Shown: positions 10,715 through 19,280 of the stretch, piece by piece | Layout of the letters: each line of letters opens with the position of its first letter | How positions within the stretch are numbered: the stretch's first letter is position 1 | NCBI RefSeq assembly: GCF_001858325.1 | Contig: NZ_MBPP01000089.1 | Coordinates: 23,490-87,489 of the forward strand | From: Marinobacter sp. AC-23 | GTDB lineage: Bacteria; Pseudomonadota; Gammaproteobacteria; Pseudomonadales; Oleiphilaceae | Length of the DNA stretch: 64,000 nucleotides | Reading direction: 5' to 3' | Program-made: the position numbers and the translations under genes | The notes under the pieces: model-generated | Database searches by the model: none | The model's input: the letters and a program-made list of their open reading frames with translations, nothing else | Told to the model about the DNA's origin: nothing

Positions 10715-11259
10715 CAGGTTTCTTCCGACCGTTTGAGTTGCACTTCTCTATCTCTCAAATTAACCAGAAGATGGTACCGGCCACCGATAGGATCCACCCG
10801 AACCACCTTTTTCCACTGGGACATATTGGGGTAAGCGTAGAACGCAATCACACCAATAAACCGGGTGTCTTTGCTAATCTCAAACGGTTCAACAAACTTA
10901 AACTGGTTAGGTACCAATGTGTAATCACTGTGATCAATGTAATTACGGCCCAATGAATCCTCTAGATTGTTCAACAGCTGATCGAAATCTCCTGCCATCA
11001 GTAACGAGCTGTCGCGCATTTCAATAATCTGAAAGGCAATCGGCGTAGGGGCCAAGGACTCGTTCGGATTCACACCTGGCTCGGCAACCATGGTCAGATC
11101 CACCCGGCTGGGAAGATCTTCGGCATACCCCACAGGAATATCCGGATCCCAAAGCACTTTTGCGGTTTTAGTCACGGCATTATAGGGCGTGCTGCATCCC
11201 GCAAGCACAAACACCATCGCCAGTCCCGTCGTCAGCAAATTCCATTTGCAGGTTTTCAC
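10714..11259 (-). CDS. tssJ: T6SS outer-membrane lipoprotein TssJ (VasD)
   Basis: A 181-residue lipoprotein with a signal peptide ending in the lipobox LAGC (Cys22), followed by the TssJ beta-sandwich with the conserved SRVDLTMVAEPGVNP segment and KVVRVDP near the C-terminus. It anchors the TssLM complex at the outer membrane. The start is GTG at 11259, overlapping the tagH stop as GTGA. Ser follows the lipidated Cys, which favours export to the outer membrane. Confidence 0.95.
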   Translation of the reverse strand: MKTCKWNLLTTGLAMVFVLAGCSTPYNAVTKTAKVLWDPDIPVGYAEDLPSRVDLTMVAEPGVNPNESLAPTPIAFQIIEMRDSSLLMAGDFDQLLNNLEDSLGRNYIDHSDYTLVPNQFKFVEPFEISKDTRFIGVIAFYAYPNMSQWKKVVRVDPIGGRYHLLVNLRDREVQLKRSEET

Positions 11260-12593
11260 AGCAGATTCTCCCTTTGTAGTTGACGCAAATGCTGGTCGTA
11301 AGCCTGGTCGAACACTTCCTGAAACAGGCGTTCAAATCCCTGCTGACGACTCGATTTTAATTCTCGGTAATAGTGCTGGTACATATCCCAGGCCCAGAGA
11401 CCTTCATCTTCATTCTGCTGCAGGCCACGACGGTAGCCATGAAAGCGGCGCAGCAGAGCTTCTGGGGAAAACGCATGAAGAATGGCTTCCAACGCTTCGC
11501 TAATGGCTTCGCGAGTTGCCCGCTGGTGGTGATTCAGACTTTGCAGGCTTTCCTGCACGGCGGCAGGCGCCGACAAATGCACCGGGCTGCGCTGGCTGGC
11601 AAACAAGGTTTGCACGGTTTCTTCGTAATCCCCGCCAAGACGCAAGGGATTGTCTTCAATAGGCTGCAACCGTGTGCGCAGCGCCTGATGCCGGCTATCT
11701 TCGCTCTGGTGCAGAGTCAGCAACCCTTCTATCGCCGCTTTTAGCGTCTGCCCGGCCTCCTCCAAAAACAACTGCATGCCATCGCTGTCAGCAAAGTTGA
11801 GCCCTGCCTCCATACCCTGCATCAAAGGGGTAGCACTGACATGTTTGCGACTTTGATCGCCCTGGTGGCGGCTCTTCTCACCTGGGCCCTGATCCGGTGC
11901 GCCCGTATTAGTGTGTGACATCCAGCCCCTCTCTCCTTTTCTTACCGGAAGGCCCATCGCCACGTCGCGATTTTCCCGGTATTCATCCGTTACATCGGTT
12001 TCAGCCGCAAACCAGGCTCGCTCGCTTGCCATGAGCGTGCGCTCATCATGGCCGGCACTGGCAGGCTCATCCTGCCAGTGCAACATGGGATCCGTGCTTA
12101 CGGTTTTTGCAGTCGCCGGCGCCAGTCCTTCCAGGGGTTCGGATACGTGCATGTCGCTCTCTCGCCGGGCCCCTCGGGTCAGCTCGCCCTCTGCTACATC
12201 CACCAACCTTCTATCCTCAGCAGCCTCCCGGTGCTCCAGCTCCTGATCGGCAGGCACGTCTGACAGTTCCGCCCGAATGCGGAAGCGACCGATACTAACC
12301 GTATCGCCCTGGTTCAGCCGTGCCCGACGGCCACGGCCCACAGGCTGGGTCGCGCTGTTAATGTAGGTTCGGCCGCTGCGATCAATCAGGCAAAAGCCAC
12401 CATCAAGGAGCCGGATTTCCGCGTGCCCCGGAACAGCGCCCGTGCGATGCGCCGATAGCTGCCAGGTATCACTCTCGGCTGTGCCTATGGAACCACCTTG
12501 AGGGCCAAAACTGTGCTCAATGCCAGCCCCACTGCGGGTGGCGCCGGGGTTGGTTACCGTCAGCTTCAGTTTGGTTACCTGCCGCTCGTCCAT
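11256..12593 (-). CDS. tagH: FHA-domain protein TagH (VasC/ImpI family)
   Basis: A 445-residue protein with an N-terminal forkhead-associated domain (about 1-112; GHAEIRLLDGG and TVSIGRF fit the phosphopeptide-binding fold), a long acidic, low-conservation linker (about 115-265), and a C-terminal VasC-type domain ending in QLQRENLL. In other T6SS, FHA proteins take part in threonine phosphorylation control; no PpkA or PppA gene is visible here, so this route is not shown. It is followed by tssJ with an overlap. Confidence 0.9.
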   Translation of the reverse strand: MDERQVTKLKLTVTNPGATRSGAGIEHSFGPQGGSIGTAESDTWQLSAHRTGAVPGHAEIRLLDGGFCLIDRSGRTYINSATQPVGRGRRARLNQGDTVSIGRFRIRAELSDVPADQELEHREAAEDRRLVDVAEGELTRGARRESDMHVSEPLEGLAPATAKTVSTDPMLHWQDEPASAGHDERTLMASERAWFAAETDVTDEYRENRDVAMGLPVRKGERGWMSHTNTGAPDQGPGEKSRHQGDQSRKHVSATPLMQGMEAGLNFADSDGMQLFLEEAGQTLKAAIEGLLTLHQSEDSRHQALRTRLQPIEDNPLRLGGDYEETVQTLFASQRSPVHLSAPAAVQESLQSLNHHQRATREAISEALEAILHAFSPEALLRRFHGYRRGLQQNEDEGLWAWDMYQHYYRELKSSRQQGFERLFQEVFDQAYDQHLRQLQRENLL

Positions 12594-12612
12594 GATTACG
12601 TTCCTTTTTCTG

Positions 12613-13629
12613 TTAACGGCGTATCTGAATCCGCACGGCTGGTCGGCGCTTGGATTTTTCGGGTGTCACAAAAGAATTCCAGCCCAACCGCACATCCTCC
12701 CCCAGTTGCATCGGGCGGATATCCTGTGCTCGCATCTGCAACTCCAGGTCGTAGGCCAGTTGTTCTCGGGTGGCGAATTCCACCAGCTTCACCAAGCGTT
12801 GGTGATCCTGCCCATTGGGCAGAAAATCCGCAAAGCGCTGGCGGCTCAGGTTTCGAATTCGCAAAATGAACTTGCCGCTGCGGTCGCGAACCTGGGAACC
12901 AACCAGTGTGTCGTTTCCCAGCGTGGCATTACTCTGGCCAAGGCGTGTTTGTTGATCTTCACCGATGGCCACCTTGCGTAAAACCCACTGTTCAATGCTG
13001 ACATCGTCCAGATCGAAGCAGTGGCCCACAATGCCACTGACCACTTCAGGAGAACGGCTGCGGCCCGCCATCAGCCCGGAATACGCTAGCATTTTTGACC
13101 AGTTAACCGGTGTGGCTTCCCGTAACCGGCTGTCACCCAGACCGATAAGGGCGTAGATCAGATTGGAAAACCCATCCGACGCGCCAGGGCGAAAACGCAC
13201 GTAGTAGCGGTATTTGCGCCACGAGCGATGAAACAGGGTGACCAGTCGGTGATTGAAGAAGTCCAGAAAGTGCCGGCGTATCCCAAGATCCTGACCGGCT
13301 TCCCAGGCCAGATCCTCAAGGTAGTACCCTGGCAACGGCGACTGAGAACCGTGCAAGCCCAGAAAGCTCACTTCCATCTGGTAGGGCCCGTGTTCGTGCT
13401 CCGGCGACAAGGCTGAGATCACATCACTGCCAGGAAACCCCAGCCCCGCCGACGATGAAAAACGGATGCGCGCCTGGTTTGGCTGGTCGCCCCGACCGCC
13501 CTCCAGATCATCGCCATGGTGTCGGTGAATCAAGTCCACCAGCTGAAAAAAACTGTATCGCCGCGCATTGCCCAGAACGGGTTGCAGGCCGGCTACATCA
13601 GCGGCTGCTGACCTTGCTGTAACGTCCAT
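12613..13629 (-). CDS. tssG: T6SS baseplate protein TssG
   Basis: TssG forms the wedge with TssE, TssF and TssK. The 338-residue protein has the family signatures YSFFQLVDLIHR near the N-terminus, RIRFSSSAGLGFP, FNHRLVTLFHRSWRKYRY, and the C-terminal RLGWNSFV. The start at 13629 overlaps the end of tssF by about 37 nt, a common arrangement for this pair. Confidence 0.95.
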   Translation of the reverse strand: MDVTARSAAADVAGLQPVLGNARRYSFFQLVDLIHRHHGDDLEGGRGDQPNQARIRFSSSAGLGFPGSDVISALSPEHEHGPYQMEVSFLGLHGSQSPLPGYYLEDLAWEAGQDLGIRRHFLDFFNHRLVTLFHRSWRKYRYYVRFRPGASDGFSNLIYALIGLGDSRLREATPVNWSKMLAYSGLMAGRSRSPEVVSGIVGHCFDLDDVSIEQWVLRKVAIGEDQQTRLGQSNATLGNDTLVGSQVRDRSGKFILRIRNLSRQRFADFLPNGQDHQRLVKLVEFATREQLAYDLELQMRAQDIRPMQLGEDVRLGWNSFVTPEKSKRRPAVRIQIRR

Positions 13630-15365
13630 GTATACCGTTCCTGGTTGTCTGTGTTCACCACTTCCAGTTGGTGAAATGCGTTGATACTGGCATAAAGTGC
13701 GAAGAACTGGCTGAGTACGGTACCGAACAGGTACAAATCGCCTTCCGACGCAAAAGCCTGCTGGTCCAGTTTCATCACCGAACGAATCCCCCGTACCGGC
13801 AGCCCGCGAACCATCTTGTCTACCGGGTTGGTTTCGATCGCACTGATACCGGCAAGCCGCTTCTGGGATACTCGCTCCGCTTGGCGGTCCACCAGTGCCC
13901 GAAAGTCATACACCCGCAACACGGTGCGCAGTGCATCCACATCCAGCATTGAGAGATAATTCAACGATAGATTGGAAATCAGTGTCCACAAAAGGCTGCC
14001 ATCAAGGGTCGGCCTCAGCGTAGCGGTGGGTCGGGTGATGTTGCTAAACGAGGCAAATGCCGGCGTAGTTTCCGTGGCCATACACACTTCCCCGACCGCC
14101 AGCTGCTGGGGCAATTGCCGATTGGTACAGGTCAGCGTCAGCGAAATCGCTTCCTGGCGATCCATGCACTCAGACTCATCACCACGAACAAACGACATAT
14201 AGTGATCAAAACCGTCGCCCCGCACGCTGTCCCTGGCCCGAACCCGGTAATACAACGCGGTGCGACCGCGATCCCGCTCAACCTCGTGTTGGAAACTCTC
14301 GAACGCCGTATAAATCCGACGCTCGCCTCGCCCCGAACGGCCTTCAAGCCAGCCTTCAACCTGTTCAATGCTGAACACTTCAAAATGATCTGGCGACCGG
14401 CTGGAGGCCAGAATCCGATACTCGGTCTGGCGCCCGTTTAGATCAACCGGCTCGCCCTCGTGGATAAACAAATTCACTGCCGGCGTGCAGTAAAGCTGCA
14501 TATTCTCTGGCCGAACCCGTGCATCTGGCGGCAGAATCCGGCTGAAATGAAAACGCAGACTGATTTCATCTGCCTGTACTGCAGGCAGGCGATTGCCAAG
14601 GCCGGTGATATCCACAAACCGGAACGCCTCTGGAAAACTCAGGTATTCCTGCAGAATCCGATACCCTGGGTAAGCGTTCTTGGGATAAGGCAAAAGGGCC
14701 TCATCAGTGGCAAACCCGACTGGCTTCAGAAGCGACGTTGGTAAGTTATAAACCGATTCCCCAACAACCAGCTCCATGCGGCTGAGGTAGTGGTTTAGCC
14801 ATAAATAAAGTGTTTCAGCTGTGTGATTATCCCCGCCCAGATAAAAGCGCAGATTATCCAGCCCAAGAGCGCTCAACGGTTGGTCTGTGTGCAGCGCCAG
14901 ATCCACGGTCATCGACGAAACTTCACGTGAATGCTCCGCATGAGCATTTGCCACACTGATTGGAAAAACATCCACCGCTCGGCAGGTTCGAAACCGACAT
15001 TGAGTTTGCTTGGTGGCATCCCCAAGTGGACGGCTCTTGATCTCGGTATACCGATCAACCCGCTGCCGTTCACTAATCGCATGCAATTGCGGATCAAAGC
15101 GCATAATGGTGCAGCTCGGAACCGGGCGAAGATAGTTCGGCCACAACATATTCAGCAGAGAATGCGTCAACTCCGGGAACTCGTCTTCCACCTTTTCCCG
15201 AAGCTTTCCTGTCAAAAAAGCAAAGCCTTCCAGCAACCGTTCCACGTCTGGATCTGTGCTTTGTTCTGACAAGAACCGGGTTAGCTGCGGATGGGCATCC
15301 GCGAACTCTCGCCCCTGCAATCGTAGGAAGCTTAGCTCGTCCCTGTAAAATCGGTTTAACTTCAT
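13593..15365 (-). CDS. tssF: T6SS baseplate protein TssF
   Basis: A 590-residue intact TssF, with the N-terminal signature FYRDELSFLRLQGREFA, DPDVERLLEGFAFLTGKL, and MLWPNYLRPVPSC, and a C-terminal region ending LEVVNTDNQERYTWTLQQGQ. It is the largest wedge subunit of the baseplate. A 145-nt gap separates it from tssE, the longest gap among the structural genes from tssB to clpV, and this gap holds an A/T-rich hairpin. Confidence 0.95.
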   Translation of the reverse strand: MKLNRFYRDELSFLRLQGREFADAHPQLTRFLSEQSTDPDVERLLEGFAFLTGKLREKVEDEFPELTHSLLNMLWPNYLRPVPSCTIMRFDPQLHAISERQRVDRYTEIKSRPLGDATKQTQCRFRTCRAVDVFPISVANAHAEHSREVSSMTVDLALHTDQPLSALGLDNLRFYLGGDNHTAETLYLWLNHYLSRMELVVGESVYNLPTSLLKPVGFATDEALLPYPKNAYPGYRILQEYLSFPEAFRFVDITGLGNRLPAVQADEISLRFHFSRILPPDARVRPENMQLYCTPAVNLFIHEGEPVDLNGRQTEYRILASSRSPDHFEVFSIEQVEGWLEGRSGRGERRIYTAFESFQHEVERDRGRTALYYRVRARDSVRGDGFDHYMSFVRGDESECMDRQEAISLTLTCTNRQLPQQLAVGEVCMATETTPAFASFSNITRPTATLRPTLDGSLLWTLISNLSLNYLSMLDVDALRTVLRVYDFRALVDRQAERVSQKRLAGISAIETNPVDKMVRGLPVRGIRSVMKLDQQAFASEGDLYLFGTVLSQFFALYASINAFHQLEVVNTDNQERYTWTLQQGQQPLM

Positions 15366-15415
15366 ACAACTACTGCATCCTTGGGAGTATGAGACGGTCG
15401 GTATACTTTTCTTCC

Positions 15416-15454
15416 GGGAAAAAACAACTCGCTGCGCTCAGACATTTTTTTCCC
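15416..15454. repeat. Hairpin between tssE and tssF
   Basis: GGGAAAAAA at 15416-15424 is complementary to TTTTTTCCC at 15446-15454, with a 21-nt loop that itself includes CTCGCTGCGCTCAG. It lies in the 145-nt tssE-tssF gap. It could be an attenuator that adjusts tssF and downstream expression, an mRNA-stability element, or a dispersed intergenic repeat. The A/T-rich arm gives only weak stability; function is inferred. Confidence 0.5.
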
Positions 15455-15510
15455 TGCAGAAAAGCATCCTTACCGGCTCCTGCCATCCTTGGTGTTCGCT
15501 GATCGTTTCG

Positions 15511-15939
15511 TTACGTCACTCGGTAGTAACGTTTGTCATCCAGTAATAGATCTATCGTTGTTTTGTCGTCTTTTGCGCCTGCGTTCAGGTATACCGTTAC
15601 CTGGAAACGCAGTTGCAAAGGATCTGGGCCTTGCGGCAAGGCGACTACATCAACCCGCTTTACTCTCGGTTCGTACCTCTCAATACACTGCCGGATCGCA
15701 CTTCGGATCTGGATACTCAGATCGTGGGTGCCAAGGGTCGCGTCGTTGAAATCCAGCAACCCCAATTCCGGTACGCAAGCACTGTTGCCGGGATGGGCAT
15801 TGAGCAGACGCACGAGGTGGCGTTTGATGGAATCCACCACATGGGTCACTTCACCCATGCTTTGCCCGGCAGGAGCGGCAGCCTGCTCCAATCGTTCGAA
15901 CAGGCTGCCTCCCATCTTTTGTGGGTTACCACTGAGCAC
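15511..15939 (-). CDS. tssE: T6SS baseplate protein TssE (gp25-like)
   Basis: A 142-residue gp25/lysozyme-like protein with GGSLFERLEQ, the IKRHLVRLLNAHPGNS segment, the hallmark ELGLLDFND, and C-terminal RVDVVALP and FQVTVYL strands. It is the wedge component at the sheath interface. The start is GTG at 15939, 3 nt after the tssC stop, with AAGGA 7 nt upstream. Confidence 0.94.
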   Translation of the reverse strand: MLSGNPQKMGGSLFERLEQAAAPAGQSMGEVTHVVDSIKRHLVRLLNAHPGNSACVPELGLLDFNDATLGTHDLSIQIRSAIRQCIERYEPRVKRVDVVALPQGPDPLQLRFQVTVYLNAGAKDDKTTIDLLLDDKRYYRVT

Positions 15940-15942
15940 GGG

Positions 15943-17422
15943 TTAATCCTTGTCCAGGCGGCCCACAAGCGACAGCTCGAAGTTTGCGCCCATGTATTTG
16001 AAGTGCGGGCGCACGGCCAGGGATACCTGGTACCAGCCGGATCGCCTTCTACATCAGAAACCGTTACCTGAGCTGCGCGCAGAGGTCGACGGCTACGTAC
16101 TTCAGCTGGTGGGTTTTCCTGGTCAGCTACGTACTGGCGAATCCAGGTGTTTAGCTCGCGCTCAAGATCCTGACGCTCTTTCCAGGAACCAATCTGCTCG
16201 CGCTGCAGCACCTTGATGTAGTGGGCCAAGCGGTTAACGATCATCATATAGGGCAGCTGGGTGCCCAACTTGTAGTTTGTCTCCGCTTCTTTGCCTTCCT
16301 TGGTGTTCGGGAACTGCTTGGGCTTTTGCACGGAGTTGGCGGAGAAGAAGGCGGCGTTGTCACTGCCCTTACGCATGGTTAGCGAGATAAAGCCTTCGTC
16401 GGCCATTTCGTATTCGCGACGGTCGGTGATCAACACTTCGGTGGGAATTTTGGCTTCCAGCTGGCCGAACGAGTCGAACAGGTGAACCGGCAGGTCTTCC
16501 ACCGCACCACCGCTTTGCGGACCGATGATATTCGGGCACCAACGGTACTTGGCAAAGCTTTCAGTCAATCGTGTGGCTAAAAGGTAGGCGGTGTTGCCCC
16601 ATAAGTAATGTTCGTGGTCGCCGGAGACCTCTTCTTTGTAGTTGAAGCTACTGACCGGGTTTTCAGTCGGGTCGTAGGGAACTCGCAGCAAGAAGCGTGG
16701 CGAGGCCAGGCCCAGATAACGGGCGTCTTCAGACTCCCGCAGTGAACGCCACTTGGCGTACTTGGGGCCTTCGAAAACAGCTTTCAGTTCTTTGATAGCT
16801 GGCAGTTCCTGGTAGCTGTCTACGCCAAAAAAAGATGGCGCAACAGAGGACAGAAAGGGGGCGTGTGCCATGGCACCAACAGAGGATACATACTGCAGCA
16901 GCTTCATATCCGGAGTGGATGGTGTGAACGCGTAATTGCCCACAACAGCACCTACTGGTTCACCACCAAACTGGCCATACTCCGTAGAATAAATATGCTT
17001 GTAAAAACCGGTCTGGGTAACGTCGGGAGCAAACTCGAAGTCTTCCAGCAGTTCGGTTTTAGTGGCGTGCAGGATATCCACTTTGATGTTCTCGCGGAAA
17101 TCGGTGCGATCGACCATCAATTTCAGTCCGCGCCAGGATGATTCCAGCTCCTGCAACTTTGGCGCGTGCAGGATTTCATCCATTTGGGCACTGATCTTGC
17201 GATCCAGTTCGACCACCATCTGGTCAACCAGTGCCTTGTTGACCGGCTGGCCTTTTTCTTCGCTTTTCAGCAGGTTGGCGATAAACGTTGCCACGCCTTT
17301 GCGGGCAACATCGTAGCCTCGTCGGCCGGTGCCATACGGCTGTTGGCCATAACCTGATCGAGCAACGAGCCTTCCGTTACGGATTCAGAGGCAACAGTTT
17401 GCTGCGCAGTAGTATCAGACAT
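15943..17422 (-). CDS. tssC: T6SS contractile sheath large subunit TssC (VipB), two -1 frameshifts
   Basis: The major sheath subunit. The central 430 residues are intact (WRGLKLMVDRTDF, GDHEHYLWGNTAYLL, PTEVLITDRREYE). The true start is ATG 17422 (MSDTTAQQTVASES; SD AAGGG). The frame breaks at about 17317, where one extra base joins MAPADE to YDVARKGVATFIANLL. It breaks again at about 16037 (CC for CCC on the plus strand), where one extra base restores GWYQVSLAVRPHFKYM through GRLDKD and stop 15943-15945. The repaired product is 493 residues, the usual length. TssC follows tssB by 65 nt. Confidence 0.93.
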
Positions 17423-17487
17423 ACCACATCCCTTCAGTACGTGATTGATATTGGGTGTTGTGCTCCGCGCTCAGGCGGCAGCGTCTA

Positions 17488-17982
17488 TTACTCGCCGTCT
17501 GTAGCCAATTCCAGCTCAGACAACAGGGTTTCCCGGGCTTCGTCATTATCCAGCAGTTCCTGCAGCTTGGATCGAAACGAAGGTACATTACCCAGAGGGC
17601 CTTTTAAGGCAACAAGAGCTTCCCGCAATTCGATAAGCTTCTTCATCTCGGGAACCTGACGGGCAATACTGTCAGGTGAGAAATCATCCAGAGTATGGAA
17701 TTCGAGGTTGACCGGCAATTCTTCGGCCTGCTCTTCCAACTGGTTGGATACGGTGGTGGAAAGCGTAAGGCCTGATTCCTTCATGACAGAACGAAAGTTG
17801 TTCTTGTCGATGGAAATAGCCTTGCGGTCTTCGATGGGGGTTTCTTCGGCGTGTCCCTTGAAATCACCAACCACGAACATTTTCAGCGGCAGCTCAGTTT
17901 CAGCTTGCTGATCTCCGGTGGCGGGGACATATTTGATATTGATGCGCTCTTTCGGCGCGACAGAACCGTCTTTAGACGACAT
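17488..17982 (-). CDS. tssB: T6SS contractile sheath small subunit TssB (VipA)
   Basis: The 164-residue small sheath subunit. Signatures: RINIKYVPATGD, ELPLKMFVVGDFKG, NNFRSVMKESGL, and the helical C-terminus KGPLGNVPSFRSKLQELL. The start is ATG 17982 (MSSKDGS) with GGGAG 7 nt upstream; an in-frame ATG at 18000 is less likely because it lies upstream of that site. As the first gene of the minus-strand cluster, its upstream region should hold the main T6SS promoter. Confidence 0.96.
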   Translation of the reverse strand: MSSKDGSVAPKERINIKYVPATGDQQAETELPLKMFVVGDFKGHAEETPIEDRKAISIDKNNFRSVMKESGLTLSTTVSNQLEEQAEELPVNLEFHTLDDFSPDSIARQVPEMKKLIELREALVALKGPLGNVPSFRSKLQELLDNDEARETLLSELELATDGE

Positions 17983-18287
17983 GGCTTGCTCCCTATGCAA
18001 ATCATTTGCAGTTGTTCAATCCCTGGTACATACCTTCCTGGTACGCAGCAGAAAAACTGTACACAGATAGACCAGACTTCTCAAGCAAAAATTGGCCAGA
18101 AAAGTATCAAAATGTGCGCGCGGGCAAGCTTTTGCCAAAGTATCTGTACCCTCGTGTGCGCTTGTGACCTACTGGCCACAGCAGCCGGAAATTTGGTCAA
18201 TGACGGCAGGCCGCACCGTGGATATACTCCTGAAACCCATAGTTAAAGCGTAAAAGTACTCTCACAACAACCAAGGAGGAAATTGAT
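17983..18287. promoter_or_regulatory. Divergent intergenic region, tssB / acyl-CoA-binding protein
   Basis: This 305-bp gene-free stretch separates the T6SS cluster from the plus-strand ACBP gene. On the minus strand there are two -24/-12-like elements, TGGCCAATTTTTGCTT (plus 18083-18098) and TGGCAAAAGCTTGCC (plus 18123-18137). Both have the GG and GC pairs, but the GG-to-GC distance is one base shorter than the sigma-54 consensus. The second is also a near-palindrome (GGCAA/TTGCC). They are interesting because the cluster encodes a sigma-54 activator, but the spacing makes either assignment weak. Confidence 0.3.
18202..18230 (+). promoter_or_regulatory. Possible sigma-70 promoter of the ACBP gene
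   Basis: ATGACG (18202-18207), a 17-bp spacer and TATACT (18225-18230) lie about 58 nt before the ACBP start codon. The -10 is good (5 of 6) and the -35 fair (4 of 6). Confidence 0.4.
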
Positions 18288-18548
18288 ATGAGCGATTTGA
18301 AAGCCAGTTTCGATGAGGCGGTAAGCTATATTCAAAATGCGGAAGGGGACTTCAAGCCCTCCAACGAGATGAAGCTGGAGTTTTACGCCCTATACAAGCA
18401 GGGGACCGAAGGCGATGTGTCGGGCAAGCGACCGGGCATGATGGACTTTGTTGGCCGCGCCAAGTATGACGCCTGGGAAAAGTGCAAAGGCATGTCAAAA
18501 GACGACGCCATGCAGAAGTACATCGACAAACTCGAAGCACTAAAGTAA
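18288..18548 (+). CDS. Acyl-CoA-binding protein
   Basis: An 86-residue four-helix ACBP that binds long-chain acyl-CoA esters in the cytoplasm and buffers them for lipid metabolism. The family motif YKQGTEGDV and the following RPGMMDFVGRAKYDAWEK, which supply the acyl-CoA-contacting Tyr, Lys and Trp residues, are present, as is the final MQKYIDKLEAL helix. A strong SD, AAGGAGG, lies 7 nt upstream of the ATG. It stands alone, divergent from the T6SS cluster, and is followed by a hairpin. Confidence 0.95.
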   Translation: MSDLKASFDEAVSYIQNAEGDFKPSNEMKLEFYALYKQGTEGDVSGKRPGMMDFVGRAKYDAWEKCKGMSKDDAMQKYIDKLEALK

Positions 18549-18562
18549 GCAGCCCTGCTTTT

Positions 18563-18591
18563 CGATCCCGGCAGGAATTATGCCGGGATCG
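18563..18591. terminator. Hairpin terminator between convergent genes
   Basis: An 11-bp perfect stem CGATCCCGGCA/TGCCGGGATCG around a 7-nt loop lies between the ACBP gene and the convergent gene ending at 18614. There is no long T tract; on the minus strand the stem is followed by AAAAGCAGG, so termination strength is uncertain. Confidence 0.55.
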
Positions 18592-18613
18592 CATCCCTGA
18601 CTCAGAGCAACTG

Positions 18614-19072
18614 TCAACGACCCGTCATATTCACATTGAGTGTATCGTAGGTACGGTTTTCCGGCGGGCGGATCACATAATTGTTGCTGTGTGTCTGCCC
18701 GGGAATGGATTTTGGCGTACTAAAACGAAACTGTACGGGTATTTCTGAGCGCCCCAGATCGGTACGACTGTCGCGAGGCTGCAGTGCAAGAGGATCCAGA
18801 TAGAAGTCATCGTTCCCCGCCGGCTGAACCGGAACTCCCTGTGCCGGCGCAGCTAAACCACCTTCAATCACCGTATCTGACAGGGCATCTTCCGCAATAG
18901 AGCGGAACGAGATGGTTTCCAGCGTTGACCGCTGTTCCAGTGCAAACGCCGGGCTTTCGCCAGGATTAGTCTGAGCGCTCGCAGAGCCTGCTACTATAAG
19001 CAGGACAGCCACAGGGGTAAGCCCAAGACGTATCAATTCAGACGATCTGGCAATACGATGCAAGACACTCAT
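18614..19072 (-). CDS. Exported protein of unknown function
   Basis: A 152-residue protein starting at ATG 19072 (MSVLHRIARSS; SD AGGA). It begins with an N-terminal signal peptide (hydrophobic residues about 15-30, cleavage likely after ASA), then a Gln/Pro/Thr-rich mature region with no cysteines, no further membrane segment and no motif I recognise. Notable segments are FYLDPLALQPRDSRTDLG and the C-terminal NYVIRPPENRTYDTLNVNM. It is convergent with the ACBP gene and divergent from greB. A periplasmic or outer-membrane-associated role is only an inference from the signal. I do not recognise the family. Confidence 0.7.
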   Translation of the reverse strand: MSVLHRIARSSELIRLGLTPVAVLLIVAGSASAQTNPGESPAFALEQRSTLETISFRSIAEDALSDTVIEGGLAAPAQGVPVQPAGNDDFYLDPLALQPRDSRTDLGRSEIPVQFRFSTPKSIPGQTHSNNYVIRPPENRTYDTLNVNMTGR

Positions 19073-19170
19073 GGCTTCCTTCCTAGTCTGAGACACGCCT
19101 TCTCTTAAAGGTGTCAATTTTTGATCAGTCTATCGCCAAACTGGCCGCGTTTCTCGGTTGATTGACTGTT

Positions 19171-19199
19171 TTGTGACAACTTTCACTGGTGCGCATAAT
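19171..19199 (+). promoter_or_regulatory. Possible greB promoter
   Basis: TTGTGA (19171-19176), a 17-bp spacer and CATAAT (19194-19199) lie about 80 nt upstream of the greB start. Each hexamer differs from consensus at one or two positions. Confidence 0.4.
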
Positions 19200-19280
19200 C
19201 AAATTGTTACATGCGGGCTCTGATCTTTGAACTCGCGCAGGTTTTGACAGCTCACCCGCTTTGAAAAAACAGGAGCAGCC

